DNA of 64,000 nt, from contig JBFMBU010000254.1 in NCBI GenBank assembly GCA_040755035.1, positions 1 to 64,000 of the forward strand. Direction: 5' to 3'. A model generated the notes under the pieces. That model was not told the DNA's origin. It made no database searches and was given only the letters and a program-made list of their open reading frames with translations. The DNA is from RBG-13-43-22 sp040755035 (GTDB lineage Bacteria > Desulfobacterota > RBG-13-43-22). Position 1 is the first letter of the stretch. Each line of letters starts with the position of its first letter. The translations under genes were made by a program, and so were the position numbers. Of this stretch, positions 1 through 6,638 are shown piece by piece.

Positions 1-32
1 TTAAATTTTTATTCCGGCTTAGACGTTTTACT

Positions 33-121
33 GGTCAGTTTCCCGCCGGAATCGGTGGTCAGTTTGCTCCGGAATCACTGGTCAGTTTCGAGCGGAATGG
101 GTGGTCACTTTGGTCCGGAAT
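33..121. mobile_element. Terminal repeat block of an IS21-type element
   Basis: Four copies of a 19-20 base unit of the form GGTCAGTTT...CCGGAAT start at 33, 57, 80 and 103, a period of 23-24 bases. Tandem end repeats of this kind are typical of IS21-family insertion sequences. The transposase genes would lie to the left, outside the window. This marks the left limit of the cassette region; a right-hand end was not found. Confidence 0.65.
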
Positions 122-151
122 ATACAAAGCCGAGCGTTGGAGGTGCGAATT

Positions 152-1111
152 GTGAAAAAATCCAAACTGATCGGGTGTTTTTGCATCGTATTGCTTCTTA
201 GTGTAGGACCAGTACTCGGGGGTACTTTCACAATACCAGATTGGGTGATGAAAAGCTGCGTCTTCGTAATGAAAGGCGATAAGGCAGAAGGCACTGGGTT
301 CTTAATCGGTGTTAAAGAACAGGAGAGAACTTTTTGTTACTTTATTACCGCTAAGCACGTGATATTGCCAGCATTACAAAATATTCCAGTTCTTCATTTG
401 CGCCTAAATAAAAAGGACGGAAGCGGAGCCGAGATTATAAGCTTTCCTATGATTGGCTTTAATAGTAAGCCATGGATAGAACATAGCAACCCTGCTGTAG
501 ATATTGCGATAGCCCCACTGGCCATTTTTGATAAAATCCAAAATTATGATGTTCAAATGCACACTGTGGCCTCTGCAACAGACGATTTGTTTGCCACAAA
601 ATCGTTTATTCAGCGTTTCAAAATTCGCCCTGGTGATAGCGCCTTTTCTCTGGGCTTAGTTCCATATCTTTTTAGTAAAGATGGCGAAAATTTAGTATTG
701 TCGCGATCCGGTACTATTTCGATGGTAGGGACAAAAGAACTTAATCTGCCAGGTGGCAAACAGATAGCTCATTTCCTTGATTGTGCAGCATTCGGCGGTC
801 AAAGTGGTGGCCCTGCTTTCGTTTTGCTAGAAAGGAATGAGGAAGGCGCTTTGATTGTTGGATGGAGAATAGGTCTACTCGGAGTTGTTACAGAATTTGT
901 GCCAAGTCCTCTCCGCTCTGCCAAAGTAATACTTACAGAAGAAGAAAAAAAAGAAGCTCTTATTCCGATTGAGAATACGGGCATAAGTAAGGTCGTTCCA
1001 GTAGATTACATTGTTGATCTATTATTTTCTCAAGAGCAGAAAGATTTTAGGAAAAAAATTGTCGATGAACAGAATAAAATCTCCAACAAGCCATCGGAGG
1101 CGACGCGATAA
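152..1111 (+). CDS. Exported trypsin-like serine protease (cassette gene)
   Basis: The product (about 319 residues) carries a trypsin-like protease domain. Near the N-terminus is GTGFLIG followed by the catalytic-histidine motif TAKHV; then comes AVDIAIAPL, whose Asp is the likely second triad member, and GGQSGGPAF holds the catalytic serine. A signal peptide (Lys-rich start, then hydrophobic CFCIVLLLSVGPVLGG) predicts export. I start at GTG 152 because GGAGG at 139-143 sits 8 bases upstream; an earlier in-frame GTG at 101 lies inside the IS end repeats. The stop falls within the loop of an attC site, the usual layout of an integron cassette. Substrate and role are not visible; a host-defence or housekeeping protease are both possible. 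Confidence 0.8.
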   Translation: MKKSKLIGCFCIVLLLSVGPVLGGTFTIPDWVMKSCVFVMKGDKAEGTGFLIGVKEQERTFCYFITAKHVILPALQNIPVLHLRLNKKDGSGAEIISFPMIGFNSKPWIEHSNPAVDIAIAPLAIFDKIQNYDVQMHTVASATDDLFATKSFIQRFKIRPGDSAFSLGLVPYLFSKDGENLVLSRSGTISMVGTKELNLPGGKQIAHFLDCAAFGGQSGGPAFVLLERNEEGALIVGWRIGLLGVVTEFVPSPLRSAKVILTEEEKKEALIPIENTGISKVVPVDYIVDLLFSQEQKDFRKKIVDEQNKISNKPSEATR

Positions 1112-1140
1112 AGCCGCGCGCCTCAATGGCAACGTTGGAT
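1081..1140 (+). other. attC-like recombination site 1
   Basis: Outer boxes CTCCAAC (1081-1087) and GTTGGAT (1134-1140) fit the R''/R' consensus RYYYAAC/GTTRRRY. Inner arms GCCATCGGAGGCG and CGCCTCAATGGC pair with unpaired extra bases on the left arm only, as in real attC sites. The stop codon of the protease gene lies in the loop. Confidence 0.85.
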
Positions 1141-1150
1141 GTGTAACAAA

Positions 1151-1558
1151 ATGACAACATACAACACGAATCTTGCGGCAGAATTCTTCGTCCTTTCCAT
1201 GCTTCACAGACTTGGCATGGATGCCAGCCTCACGCTCGGGAACAAGAAGTCGGTCGATATTGTCGTAGTAAGAGATTCGGGGGATGTCGTTACGGTCGAC
1301 GTAAAAGGGTTAGCTGGAACGACGAGTTGGCCGGTCGATAACGTTAAGAAAATTGCCAAAAATCATTTTCTCGTTTTTGTCTCGTATCTAGGAAAAATCG
1401 ATGATCACACGATTTCGGCAGAAGTTTACGTCGTACCCTCTCAGAAGTTGGAGCCTCTCGTATACAACTCGCCGAACGGAAAGCGCCGCGTCCTTCCATT
1501 GTCGAGAATGAGGAAGGACGGGAAACTCTACAAGGATGCATGGAAGCTATTGAAATGA
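1151..1558 (+). CDS. Small protein with possible PD-(D/E)XK nuclease-like core
   Basis: About 135 residues. The order helix (AAEFFVLSMLHRLG), then SVDIVVV, then TVDVKG resembles the D...(D/E)xK core of restriction-endonuclease-like folds (Asp of VDIV, Asp and Lys of VDVKG). The C-terminal half is basic (GKRRVLP, RMRKDGK). I recognise no named family. It is the first gene after attC site 1. The start is uncertain: ATG 1139 overlaps the attC R' box and ATG 1151 has no clear ribosome site either. No attC was found between it and the HigB/HigA pair, so all three may share one cassette. A nuclease role is inference only. Confidence 0.6.
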   Translation: MTTYNTNLAAEFFVLSMLHRLGMDASLTLGNKKSVDIVVVRDSGDVVTVDVKGLAGTTSWPVDNVKKIAKNHFLVFVSYLGKIDDHTISAEVYVVPSQKLEPLVYNSPNGKRRVLPLSRMRKDGKLYKDAWKLLK

Positions 1559-1620
1559 CGCTTCCTTATTCGTTACGACAAACCTCTTGCCTTCTATGCG
1601 CCATTGGCGTATAATCAATC

Positions 1621-1938
1621 ATGGTCATAATAGAGACCCCAATCTTCACCCGACGTATACAAGATATTCTTTCTGATGAAGAGTATCGATTCTTACAATC
1701 TAAACTGGTTCAGAGACCGGATTCAGGAACAATCATACCGGGAAGCGGAGGTTTGAGAAAGCTCAGATGGTCAGCCAGTGGTCGTGGAAAACGGGGAGGA
1801 GCGAGGGTCATCTATTATTGGTTTGTATCCCATGACGTGATTCTGATGTTGTTCGCTTTTGCCAAGAATGAACAAGATACTTTGACACAAGATCAGTTAA
1901 AGCAATTGAAGAAGATAGTTGAAGGAGAATACCGATGA
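1621..1938 (+). CDS. higB: HigB/RelE-family toxin
   Basis: This 105-residue protein has the RelE/HigB toxin layout: an N-terminal helix (FTRRIQDILSDEEYRFLQSKL), a glycine-rich loop (GTIIPGSGGLRKLRW), and a basic strand GKRGGARVIYYWF followed by ILMLFAFAKNE. In the family these are ribosome-dependent mRNA interferases. Its stop overlaps the start of the downstream antitoxin by four bases (ATGA), the toxin-first order usual for higBA. It lies in the cassette array, where such pairs are known to stabilise arrays. Confidence 0.88.
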   Translation: MVIIETPIFTRRIQDILSDEEYRFLQSKLVQRPDSGTIIPGSGGLRKLRWSASGRGKRGGARVIYYWFVSHDVILMLFAFAKNEQDTLTQDQLKQLKKIVEGEYR

Positions 1939-2270
1939 AAAAGGAACTTTTTGACGAATTACTCGAAAGCGTGAAGCAAGGCGGCGCGATCATGAAGGGC
2001 GAGTTGAAACCTTCCCGCACCTTTACCTTCCCGGAATCTGAAGCGAAAGAGATACGAGAACAATACGGGCTTTCTCAGGATAAATTTGCGATCCTCATGG
2101 GAATTAGCACTGCGACTCTGCGCAACTGGGAACAGTGCCGGCGCAAGCCAGAAGGACCATCGCGCGTATTACTTCAAGTTGCGGCAAAACATCCCAAGGC
2201 ATTGCTTGATCTCGCACGAGTAAGAAAACCAAGAAAGAAATCCCAACCAGGTGTTCGAGAGGGGCGTTAA
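1935..2270 (+). CDS. higA: HigA/NadS-type helix-turn-helix antitoxin
   Basis: This 111-residue protein has a central XRE-type helix-turn-helix (EIREQYGLSQDKFAILMGIS, then TATLRNWEQCRRKPEGPSRV), the signature of NadS/HigA-2 antitoxins, which bind the HigB toxin and repress their own promoter. It overlaps the toxin gene by four bases, so the two are translationally coupled. The C-terminus is very basic (RVRKPRKKSQ). The gene ends inside attC site 2: the TAA lies in the loop between the two arms. Confidence 0.88.
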   Translation: MKKELFDELLESVKQGGAIMKGELKPSRTFTFPESEAKEIREQYGLSQDKFAILMGISTATLRNWEQCRRKPEGPSRVLLQVAAKHPKALLDLARVRKPRKKSQPGVREGR

Positions 2271-2298
2271 AACCTCGCCCCTCAACACCGCGTTATAT
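2241..2298 (+). other. attC-like recombination site 2
   Basis: R'' is TCCCAAC (2241-2247) and R' is GTTATAT (2292-2298). Arms GGTGTTCGAGAGGGGCG and CGCCCCTCAACACC pair, with an extra C on the left arm at the place where attC sites carry an extrahelical base. The higA stop is in the loop. R' departs from GTTRRRY at one position. Confidence 0.85.
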
Positions 2299-2327
2299 AC
2301 TTCGAAATATGATATAGAGGTATTTGG

Positions 2328-2515
2328 GCTGTGTTTTGTGGAGCACAGGGTGTGCGGATTACTGTGATAGTAGTGTTTGACTCTGAGAATACCATTTTTG
2401 TGGGGTTATTGCTCAAAGACCGGATGCGAACTATCCCGACGCACGAAGGCGCCACAAATCCCATTTCGCCGGGCAATGGACAGTAATTCAAGCCCTGTGC
2501 TCCACAAAACACAGC
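2328..2515. repeat. Long inverted repeat filling a gene-less cassette
   Basis: A perfect 23-bp inverted repeat (2328-2350 against 2493-2515, core TTTTGTGGAGCACAGGG) flanks 142 bp. Complementarity resumes further in with ATTACTGT, so the arms reach about 40 bp. The segment lies between attC sites 2 and 3. Two ORFs here (75 and 82 codons on opposite strands) look like no family, so I treat this as a cassette without a convincing protein gene. A structured RNA or an inserted miniature element are the alternatives. Confidence 0.7.
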
Positions 2516-2557
2516 ATCCCTCCTTATCATTCCGAATTGTAATTAATAGAAAGTTTC

Positions 2558-2613
2558 ATATAACCAATCGTCCGAGACGGACGGCTTCGCCGCCGCTCAA
2601 CTAAGTGTTCTCC
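2558..2613 (+). other. attC-like recombination site 3
   Basis: R'' is ATATAAC (2558-2564) and the right half CTCAACTAAGTGTT (ending in GTT at 2607-2609) is typical of attC sites. Inner arms GAGACGGACGGC and GCCGCCGCTC pair with extra bases on the left. The bases after GTT do not fit RRRY, so this is less sure than sites 1 and 2. Confidence 0.65.
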
Positions 2614-2627
2614 ATAAAAAAATCAAC

Positions 2628-2670
2628 TTGACATCGCCACGTACTAAACGTACCATATGTAGTACGTTTA
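2628..2670 (+). promoter_or_regulatory. Promoter and palindromic operator of the Phd/YoeB pair
   Basis: TTGACA (2628-2633) is followed after 17 bases by TACCAT (2651-2656). A perfect 9-bp inverted repeat, TAAACGTAC (2645-2653) and GTACGTTTA (2662-2670), overlaps the -10 region, and the unit CGTACTA/TAGTACG is nested in it. This is where a Phd/YefM antitoxin would bind to autorepress. Confidence 0.75.
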
Positions 2671-2683
2671 GGAGGTGAAAGAT

Positions 2684-2926
2684 ATGACAGCATTATCCGC
2701 ATCAGAAGCAAGAAAGCGTTTATATAATCTGGTGGATGAAGTAAAAGAAACCCACCAACCGGTACAAATCGTCGGCAAGAGAAGTTCAGCGGTTCTTGTA
2801 TCCGAAGAAGACTGGAAAGCAATTGAAGAAACACTTTTCCTTACGTCAATTCCCGGCATGAGGGAATCCATTAAAAAGGGTCTTAAGACACCCGTAGAAA
2901 AGTGCTCGGAGGAGCCTGGCTGGTGA
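2684..2926 (+). CDS. Phd/YefM-family antitoxin
   Basis: This 80-residue protein begins MTALSASEARKRLYNLVDEV, the DNA-binding N-terminal half of the Phd/YefM family, followed by QIVGKRSSAVLVSEEDWKAI, the family's conserved strand and helix. These antitoxins neutralise YoeB/Txe toxins and bind palindromes in their promoter; such a palindrome lies just upstream. I start at ATG 2684, with AGGAGG at 2670-2675 eight bases before, rather than the upstream GTG. The 3' end overlaps the toxin start by four bases. Confidence 0.92.
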   Translation: MTALSASEARKRLYNLVDEVKETHQPVQIVGKRSSAVLVSEEDWKAIEETLFLTSIPGMRESIKKGLKTPVEKCSEEPGW

Positions 2927-3186
2927 GTTGGCGTTTGATGTATACCAAACAGGCTCAAAAAGACGCAAAGAAAATCGCACAGTCTGGTCTTAAGCCCCAA
3001 GCATCAAAGTTATTAGAAATAATCCAAAATAATCCTTACCAAAACCCTCCACCATACGAGAAGCTAATCGGTGATCTTACTGGGGCGTTGTCCCGAAGAA
3101 TCAATATTCAACATCGTCTTGTTTATCAGGTTCTTGAAGACATCAAAACTGTGAAGGTGCTACGTATGTGGACACATTATGAATAA
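2923..3186 (+). CDS. yoeB: YoeB/Txe-family mRNA interferase toxin
   Basis: About 87 residues. The block NPPPYEKLIGDLTGALSRRI followed by NIQHRLVYQV and a C-terminal MWTHYE is the YoeB/Txe signature; the Glu, Arg and His of the ribosome-dependent RNase site all appear to be present. I start at GTG 2923, which overlaps the antitoxin stop as GTGA and has GGAGGAG upstream. The stop falls at the left edge of attC site 4, so the antitoxin-toxin pair forms one neat cassette with its own promoter. Confidence 0.92.
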   Translation: MSWRLMYTKQAQKDAKKIAQSGLKPQASKLLEIIQNNPYQNPPPYEKLIGDLTGALSRRINIQHRLVYQVLEDIKTVKVLRMWTHYE

Positions 3187-3253
3187 AACGGCGAGCAAGT
3201 CATTCCACCGGATCGGCCAAAAAGCGGGCCTCCCGGTGAACTTTGTGTTATGC
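3183..3253 (+). other. attC-like recombination site 4
   Basis: The right core GTTATGC (3247-3253) matches the sites at 3898 and 6300. Inner arms CACCGGATCGGCC and GGGCCTCCCGGTG pair imperfectly. The left box ATAAAAC is a poor match. The yoeB stop lies at the left edge. Moderate support only. Confidence 0.55.
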
Positions 3254-3281
3254 CAAGAAAAAAAATGACAGGAAATTGACC

Positions 3282-3539
3282 ATGCCCACAATACTTGTAA
3301 TACTTTGTTGGAGGTTATTTTTTTATGCAAACGAAGGAAATGAACCAATCCATATCCATTGCCGAAAGGGCGAGATGGAATGCAAATATTGGCTGGATAG
3401 GTTGTCATTTGATATTGACGAAGCGTTTTCGTTCCACATGTCAGAGAAAGATAAAAGGCAAATTAGAAAAATAATATACGATCATTTTGAGTATATTGAA
3501 TCGCAATGGGACGACTTTCAGAGGAGGCGCCAGCAATGA
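3282..3539 (+). CDS. DUF4160 family protein
   Basis: This protein of about 85 residues begins MPTILVILCWRLFFYANEGN and contains EPIHIHCRKGEMECKYWL, the pattern that defines DUF4160. ATG 3282 is chosen over an upstream in-frame start because family members begin with MPT. It overlaps the DUF2442 gene by four bases. DUF4160 and DUF2442 genes are frequent neighbours and have been proposed as a toxin-antitoxin-like pair; no biochemical role is evident from the sequence. It sits in the cassette between attC sites 4 and 5. Confidence 0.85.
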   Translation: MPTILVILCWRLFFYANEGNEPIHIHCRKGEMECKYWLDRLSFDIDEAFSFHMSEKDKRQIRKIIYDHFEYIESQWDDFQRRRQQ

Positions 3540-3793
3540 TTAATTATCATGATATCAAAGAGATTAAATTCATTGGAGATGTTCTTGAGGCAACAATTGA
3601 TGGGAATACAAAACGGTTTATGCTCAAAGATGTGTCCCCTTTACTTGAAAAAGCTAGTGCAACTGAGAGGAAAACTTTTGAGGTTTCGCCATCCGGATAT
3701 GGGATACATTGGCCGTTGTTAGACGAAGATATATCAATCGATGGGTTGTTGGGAATTGTCAATGCCCCTAAGAAAAAAAGTAAAATCGCATAA
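3536..3793 (+). CDS. DUF2442 family protein
   Basis: This 85-residue protein shows the DUF2442 pattern: a short beta-rich start (DVLEATIDGNTKRFMLKDVS), then YGIHWPLLDEDISIDGLLG, which is the family's signature. ATG 3536 has GAGGAGG just upstream and overlaps the DUF4160 stop as ATGA; the longer frame starting at 3506 is rejected. In the proposed two-gene module this would be the partner (perhaps the antitoxin) of DUF4160; that is inference from genomic pairing. The stop codon lies in attC site 5. Confidence 0.85.
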   Translation: MINYHDIKEIKFIGDVLEATIDGNTKRFMLKDVSPLLEKASATERKTFEVSPSGYGIHWPLLDEDISIDGLLGIVNAPKKKSKIA

Positions 3794-3913
3794 CGCTCCG
3801 CATCAACATTGACCGCTTGGCCGACGGTTGTATTGATATCTTGTCCTTGTTTCATGGCTTGTTCATTCTGCCGTCCACAGTGGAAGCCAAGCGGCAAGTT
3901 ATGCGCAGCGTTA
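3788..3913 (+). other. attC-like recombination site 5 (long, VCR-like)
   Basis: Outer arms TAACGCTCCGCAT (3791-3803) and ATGCGCAGCGTTA (3901-3913) pair at 12 of 13 positions. Inner arms CCGCTTGGC and GCCAAGCGG pair perfectly. The total of about 126 bases recalls the long attC sites of Vibrio superintegrons. The DUF2442 stop is at its left edge. Confidence 0.65.
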
Positions 3914-3919
3914 ATAAAG

Positions 3920-4986
3920 GGGGACGTTGTTCATTTTAATCAAAATTACCTTGACTAGGGCGGGGAAATAGAATAAAAGCGAAGTATGCCCCGTAAAGCA
4001 CGTTTAGATATACCCGGGACACTGCATCACGTCATGGTACGGGGAATAGATGGAATAAAAATCTTCCAGGATGAGGAGGATCGGAAGAACTTTGTAGACA
4101 GATTGACATCTCTGATTCAGGAGACGGGAACCCGTATATTGGCCTGGGCACTTATGGATAATCATGTTCATTTGCTGATTATCAGCGGATCAACCGGACT
4201 GCCGACCTTTATGCGGAGATTGTTGACCGGTTAGGCCATTAGCTTTAACCGGAAACATCGCAGATTCGGGCACCTATTTCAGAATCGTTATAAATCAATC
4301 ATCTGCGATCTGGACCCATACCTTCTGGAATTAGTCCGTTATATTCATCTTAACCCTCTCAGAGCAGGTGTGGTAAAGGATCTGGAAGAATTGGAGAACT
4401 ATTCTGGTGCGGTCACGGGATCTTAACGGGCAAACAAAAGAATGACTGGCAGGAAAAAGATTTTGTGTTAGGGTTTTTTGGATCTAAAAGGAAAAGGGTC
4501 GTTCGAGCTTACCGGGAATTCGTGGAGGCCGGAAAGGGGCTTGGCCAAAGGCCGGAGTTGGTGGGCGGTGGATTGATTAGAAGTATGGGGGGATGGTCAC
4601 AAGTTAAGTCACTGCGAAAGAAGGGGGAGCCGGAATCTTACGATGAGCGGATCTTAGGTGACGGCGATTTCGTTCAATCCATCCTGGAGGAAGCGGATCA
4701 AAAAATAGACCGGCAAATCCGAGCACGAAAAAAAGCCGGGTCGTTGTCGAAAGTCATTAAGGAAAGATGTCGGGAAGCCGGAATCAATGAAATCGAGTTA
4801 AGATCGGAGAGCCAACGAAGGGCCGTATCAAAACTCCGAAAAGAAATTTGCTTTTATTTAAATCGAGAATTAGGAATTCCCATGGCTGAAATTGCTCGGA
4901 TAGTGGGGTGGGAACGACGGGAGTGTCCATGGCTATCAAAGGGATGGAAGTTGCTAACAAAACTGAATGAAATGAAGAACGTCCCC
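3920..4986. repeat. Inverted ends around the REP-associated transposase
   Basis: GGGGACGTTGTTC (3920-3932) and GAAGAACGTCCCC (4974-4986) are inverted copies matching at 12 of 13 bases and bracket the transposase remnant closely. They likely mark the limits of the mobile unit. The same GGGACGTTC core recurs at 9414, 20271 and 20509. Confidence 0.6.
3986..4970 (+). pseudogene. Broken REP-associated Y1 transposase (RAYT/TnpA_REP)
   Basis: The frame begins MPRKARLDIPGTLHHVMVRG and includes MDNHVHLL (the HUH metal site), FNRKHRRFGHLFQNRYKS and YIHLNPLRAG: the hallmarks of REP-associated tyrosine transposases. It is decayed in three places. A TAG at 4232-4234 replaces the tyrosine expected in TGYAISFN; a frameshift lies near 4415-4430; and one missing G near 4905 changes the normal ending into the reading that runs past 4970. 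Correcting all three gives a gene ending at TGA 4968-4970. It lies between attC sites 5 and 6, so it probably inserted into the array. RAYTs are single-strand DNA transposases linked to REP spread. Confidence 0.88.
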
Positions 4987-5007
4987 TTACAGATATAGGT
5001 GGAAGCA

Positions 5008-5790
5008 ATGGATATCATCGACCTGTCAGAAAACACAAAAGAAGACTATTTGACTTGCTTGGAAGAGTGGTCAGACGAAATGAAAGATGGTCTCTGCCGC
5101 AAGGAGTGTTGGTACAGCACCATGCGGGAAAAAGGCTTGCGGGTGAAACTGGCGCGTAATGATGCGGGAGTTGTTGCTGGAATGATTCACTATGCTCCGA
5201 TTGAACATTCCTGGATTGAAGGGGAAAACCTCTACTTCGTCTATTGCGTATGGGTACACGGACACAAAGAGGGACGCGGAGACTTAAGGAAACTCGGCGC
5301 GGGAACGATGTTATTGCGCGCAGCAGAAGAGGATGTAGAAAACCAGCAGGCCAAGGGACTGGTTGTATGGGGATTACTTCTGCCTTTCTTTATGCGCGCA
5401 GGATGGTTCAGAAAGCATGGGTATCGGAAGGTGGACAGAAACGGCATTAGCGTGTTATTGTGGAAGAAGTTCACAGATGACGCAATTCCTCCTCGGTGGA
5501 TTAGGGCAAAGAAGAAACCGGAACTGGTTCCCGGTAAGGTGGTAATAACAGCCTTGGCAAACGGGTGGTGTTCCGGAATCAATGGCATGATAGAACGTGC
5601 AAAACAGATCTGCGGTGAATTTGGAGACAAGGTCATCTACCGGGAGATCGATACGAGCCGCCGGGCGACCGTTTACGAATGGGGATTATCGGACGGATTA
5701 TTTGTTGATGCCAAGAACATCTACGGGGGGCCGCCGTTGTCATATGAAAAAATCAAGAAGATTATCGAGAAAAAAGTAAGGAAACTATAA
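5008..5790 (+). CDS. GNAT acetyltransferase with C-terminal thioredoxin-like (YoaP-type) domain
   Basis: About 260 residues. The first 150 form a GNAT fold: a strand ending VAGMIHYAPIEHS, then YFVYCVWVHGHKEGRGDLRK and LGAGTMLLRAAEEDV (the acetyl-CoA loop region), then a MRAGWFRKHGYRKVDR segment typical of GNAT ends. The last 100 residues (VVITALANGWCSGINGMIER onward) resemble the small thioredoxin-like domain fused to GNAT in YoaP-type proteins. ATG 5008 is preferred over GTG 4999. The substrate is unknown. It is the only intact gene in the long interval between attC sites 5 and 6. Confidence 0.75.
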   Translation: MDIIDLSENTKEDYLTCLEEWSDEMKDGLCRKECWYSTMREKGLRVKLARNDAGVVAGMIHYAPIEHSWIEGENLYFVYCVWVHGHKEGRGDLRKLGAGTMLLRAAEEDVENQQAKGLVVWGLLLPFFMRAGWFRKHGYRKVDRNGISVLLWKKFTDDAIPPRWIRAKKKPELVPGKVVITALANGWCSGINGMIERAKQICGEFGDKVIYREIDTSRRATVYEWGLSDGLFVDAKNIYGGPPLSYEKIKKIIEKKVRKL

Positions 5791-5866
5791 TTGGTAAGGC
5801 GGAGTCTTTCACTCCCCCTCCCCACACCACCTCACAAGCGGGTCCGCACTAGGCGGTTCCTGAGAG

Positions 5867-6006
5867 TTACCGAGCCGTAGCCGGTAATGGATGTTTACCC
5901 TCAGATCTTTGACAGACAACAAACCTTGATCCTTAAGCCATTGATTAGTCATGCCCGAATGGGTGGCCAGTGTGCGGGATAGTCGCCAGAACTTGATGTC
6001 CTTTAC
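5867..6006 (-). pseudogene. C-terminal remnant of a group II intron reverse transcriptase/maturase
   Basis: On the minus strand the sequence encodes KFWRLSRTLATHSGMTNQWL then KDQGLLSVKDLRVNIHY, followed after a one-base deletion by PATAR-stop: the usual end of group II intron-encoded proteins. The rest of the protein is missing; the frame runs out where a DUF2283 fragment begins on the other strand. The downstream minus-strand sequence to about 5795 (with ACCGCCTAGTGCGGACCC) looks like the intron's 3' RNA domains. Its orientation is opposite to the cassettes, as known for attC-targeting introns; the intron class is not settled here. Confidence 0.75.
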
Positions 6007-6171
6007 ATGTCTTTTGGGGAACCCCGGGCGAGTGAGACACTCGACTCGGGGGAGGACTTTCTGATCCGCTTCGACCCCAAAGCCGGTGAGATCACCGGGT
6101 TTACCATTTTAAACTTTTCGGAGTTCGGCCAGGAGATCGAAGAATTAATCGCGGCGCGGGCCGCTGCGTAG
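5992..6171 (+). pseudogene. 5'-truncated DUF2283 protein
   Basis: The frame reads LDVLYMSFGEPRASETLDSG, then EDFLIRFDPKAGEITGFTIL and NFSEFGQEIEEL: the middle and end of a DUF2283 protein. The first dozen or so residues of the family are missing because the group II intron remnant abuts on the left. An internal ATG at 6007 could still give a product of about 54 residues, but no ribosome site is seen. It is probably a former cassette gene of the site at 6244. Confidence 0.65.
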
Positions 6172-6243
6172 ACGAATCGGCCTTCTTCTTCCGCGGTTTA
6201 AAATCCTGTATCATTTGAAATTCTTCAAACTCCAATACGAATA

Positions 6244-6306
6244 TCCCAACCAGCGGCTCGACACCGACCGTGCAACACCGCCCGGCGGGTCAGCCGCACG
6301 TTATGG
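6244..6306 (+). other. attC-like recombination site 6
   Basis: R'' TCCCAAC (6244-6250) and R' GTTATGG (6300-6306). Arms GCGGCTCGACACCG and CGGCGGGTCAGCCGC pair with one extra C on the left arm, the expected extrahelical base. It ends the interval holding the transposase, GNAT and DUF2283 remnants. Confidence 0.8.
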
Positions 6307-6355
6307 CTCAATCAAATCTTGACTTATCATATTTAATAAGTTATTAATATTAATA

Positions 6356-6628
6356 ATGTGGCGTATACGAGAACATCACAACTTAGATAAGATAATCGCA
6401 AAACTGCCCTTACAAGTTGTAAAAAAATACGAACTTTGGAAAGATATTGTCTTTCGGCATGGGTCAGATAAGTTACGGGAATTCCCTGGCTTTCATGACG
6501 AAAAATTAGAAGGAGAACTGGAAGGACAACGATCATCGCGTCTTAATATTAAATATCGGGTCATTTATTCCATCGAAAAAGAGATTGTTACAGTTTATGT
6601 GATAGATATAACGCCACATAAATATTAA
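6356..6628 (+). CDS. higB: RelE/HigB-type toxin (second HigBA system)
   Basis: This 90-residue basic protein reads LDKIIAKLPLQVVKKYELWK, then LREFPGFHDEKLEGELEGQR and SSRLNIKYRVIYSIEKE, the HigB/RelE toxin pattern (a helix pair, a loop with the SSRLN-x-YR strand, then VYVIDITPHKY). Family members cleave mRNA on the ribosome. The ATG follows a very AT-rich stretch with no clear ribosome site. The antitoxin gene begins 10 bases downstream. This is the first gene after attC site 6. It is unrelated in detail to the HigB at 1621. Confidence 0.85.
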   Translation: MWRIREHHNLDKIIAKLPLQVVKKYELWKDIVFRHGSDKLREFPGFHDEKLEGELEGQRSSRLNIKYRVIYSIEKEIVTVYVIDITPHKY

Positions 6629-6638
6629 GGAGAAAAAA

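Noticed and set aside
1559..1620. Possible attC between the small PD-(D/E)XK-like gene and higB
   Set aside because: No RYYYAAC/GTTRRRY pair with matching arms could be found; GTTACGA at about 1576 has no left partner.
2282..2604. Two short ORFs (82 and 75 codons) in the hairpin cassette
   Set aside because: They lie on opposite strands over the inverted repeat, have no ribosome site and no family resemblance. The plus-strand frame does end inside attC site 3, so it is not fully excluded.
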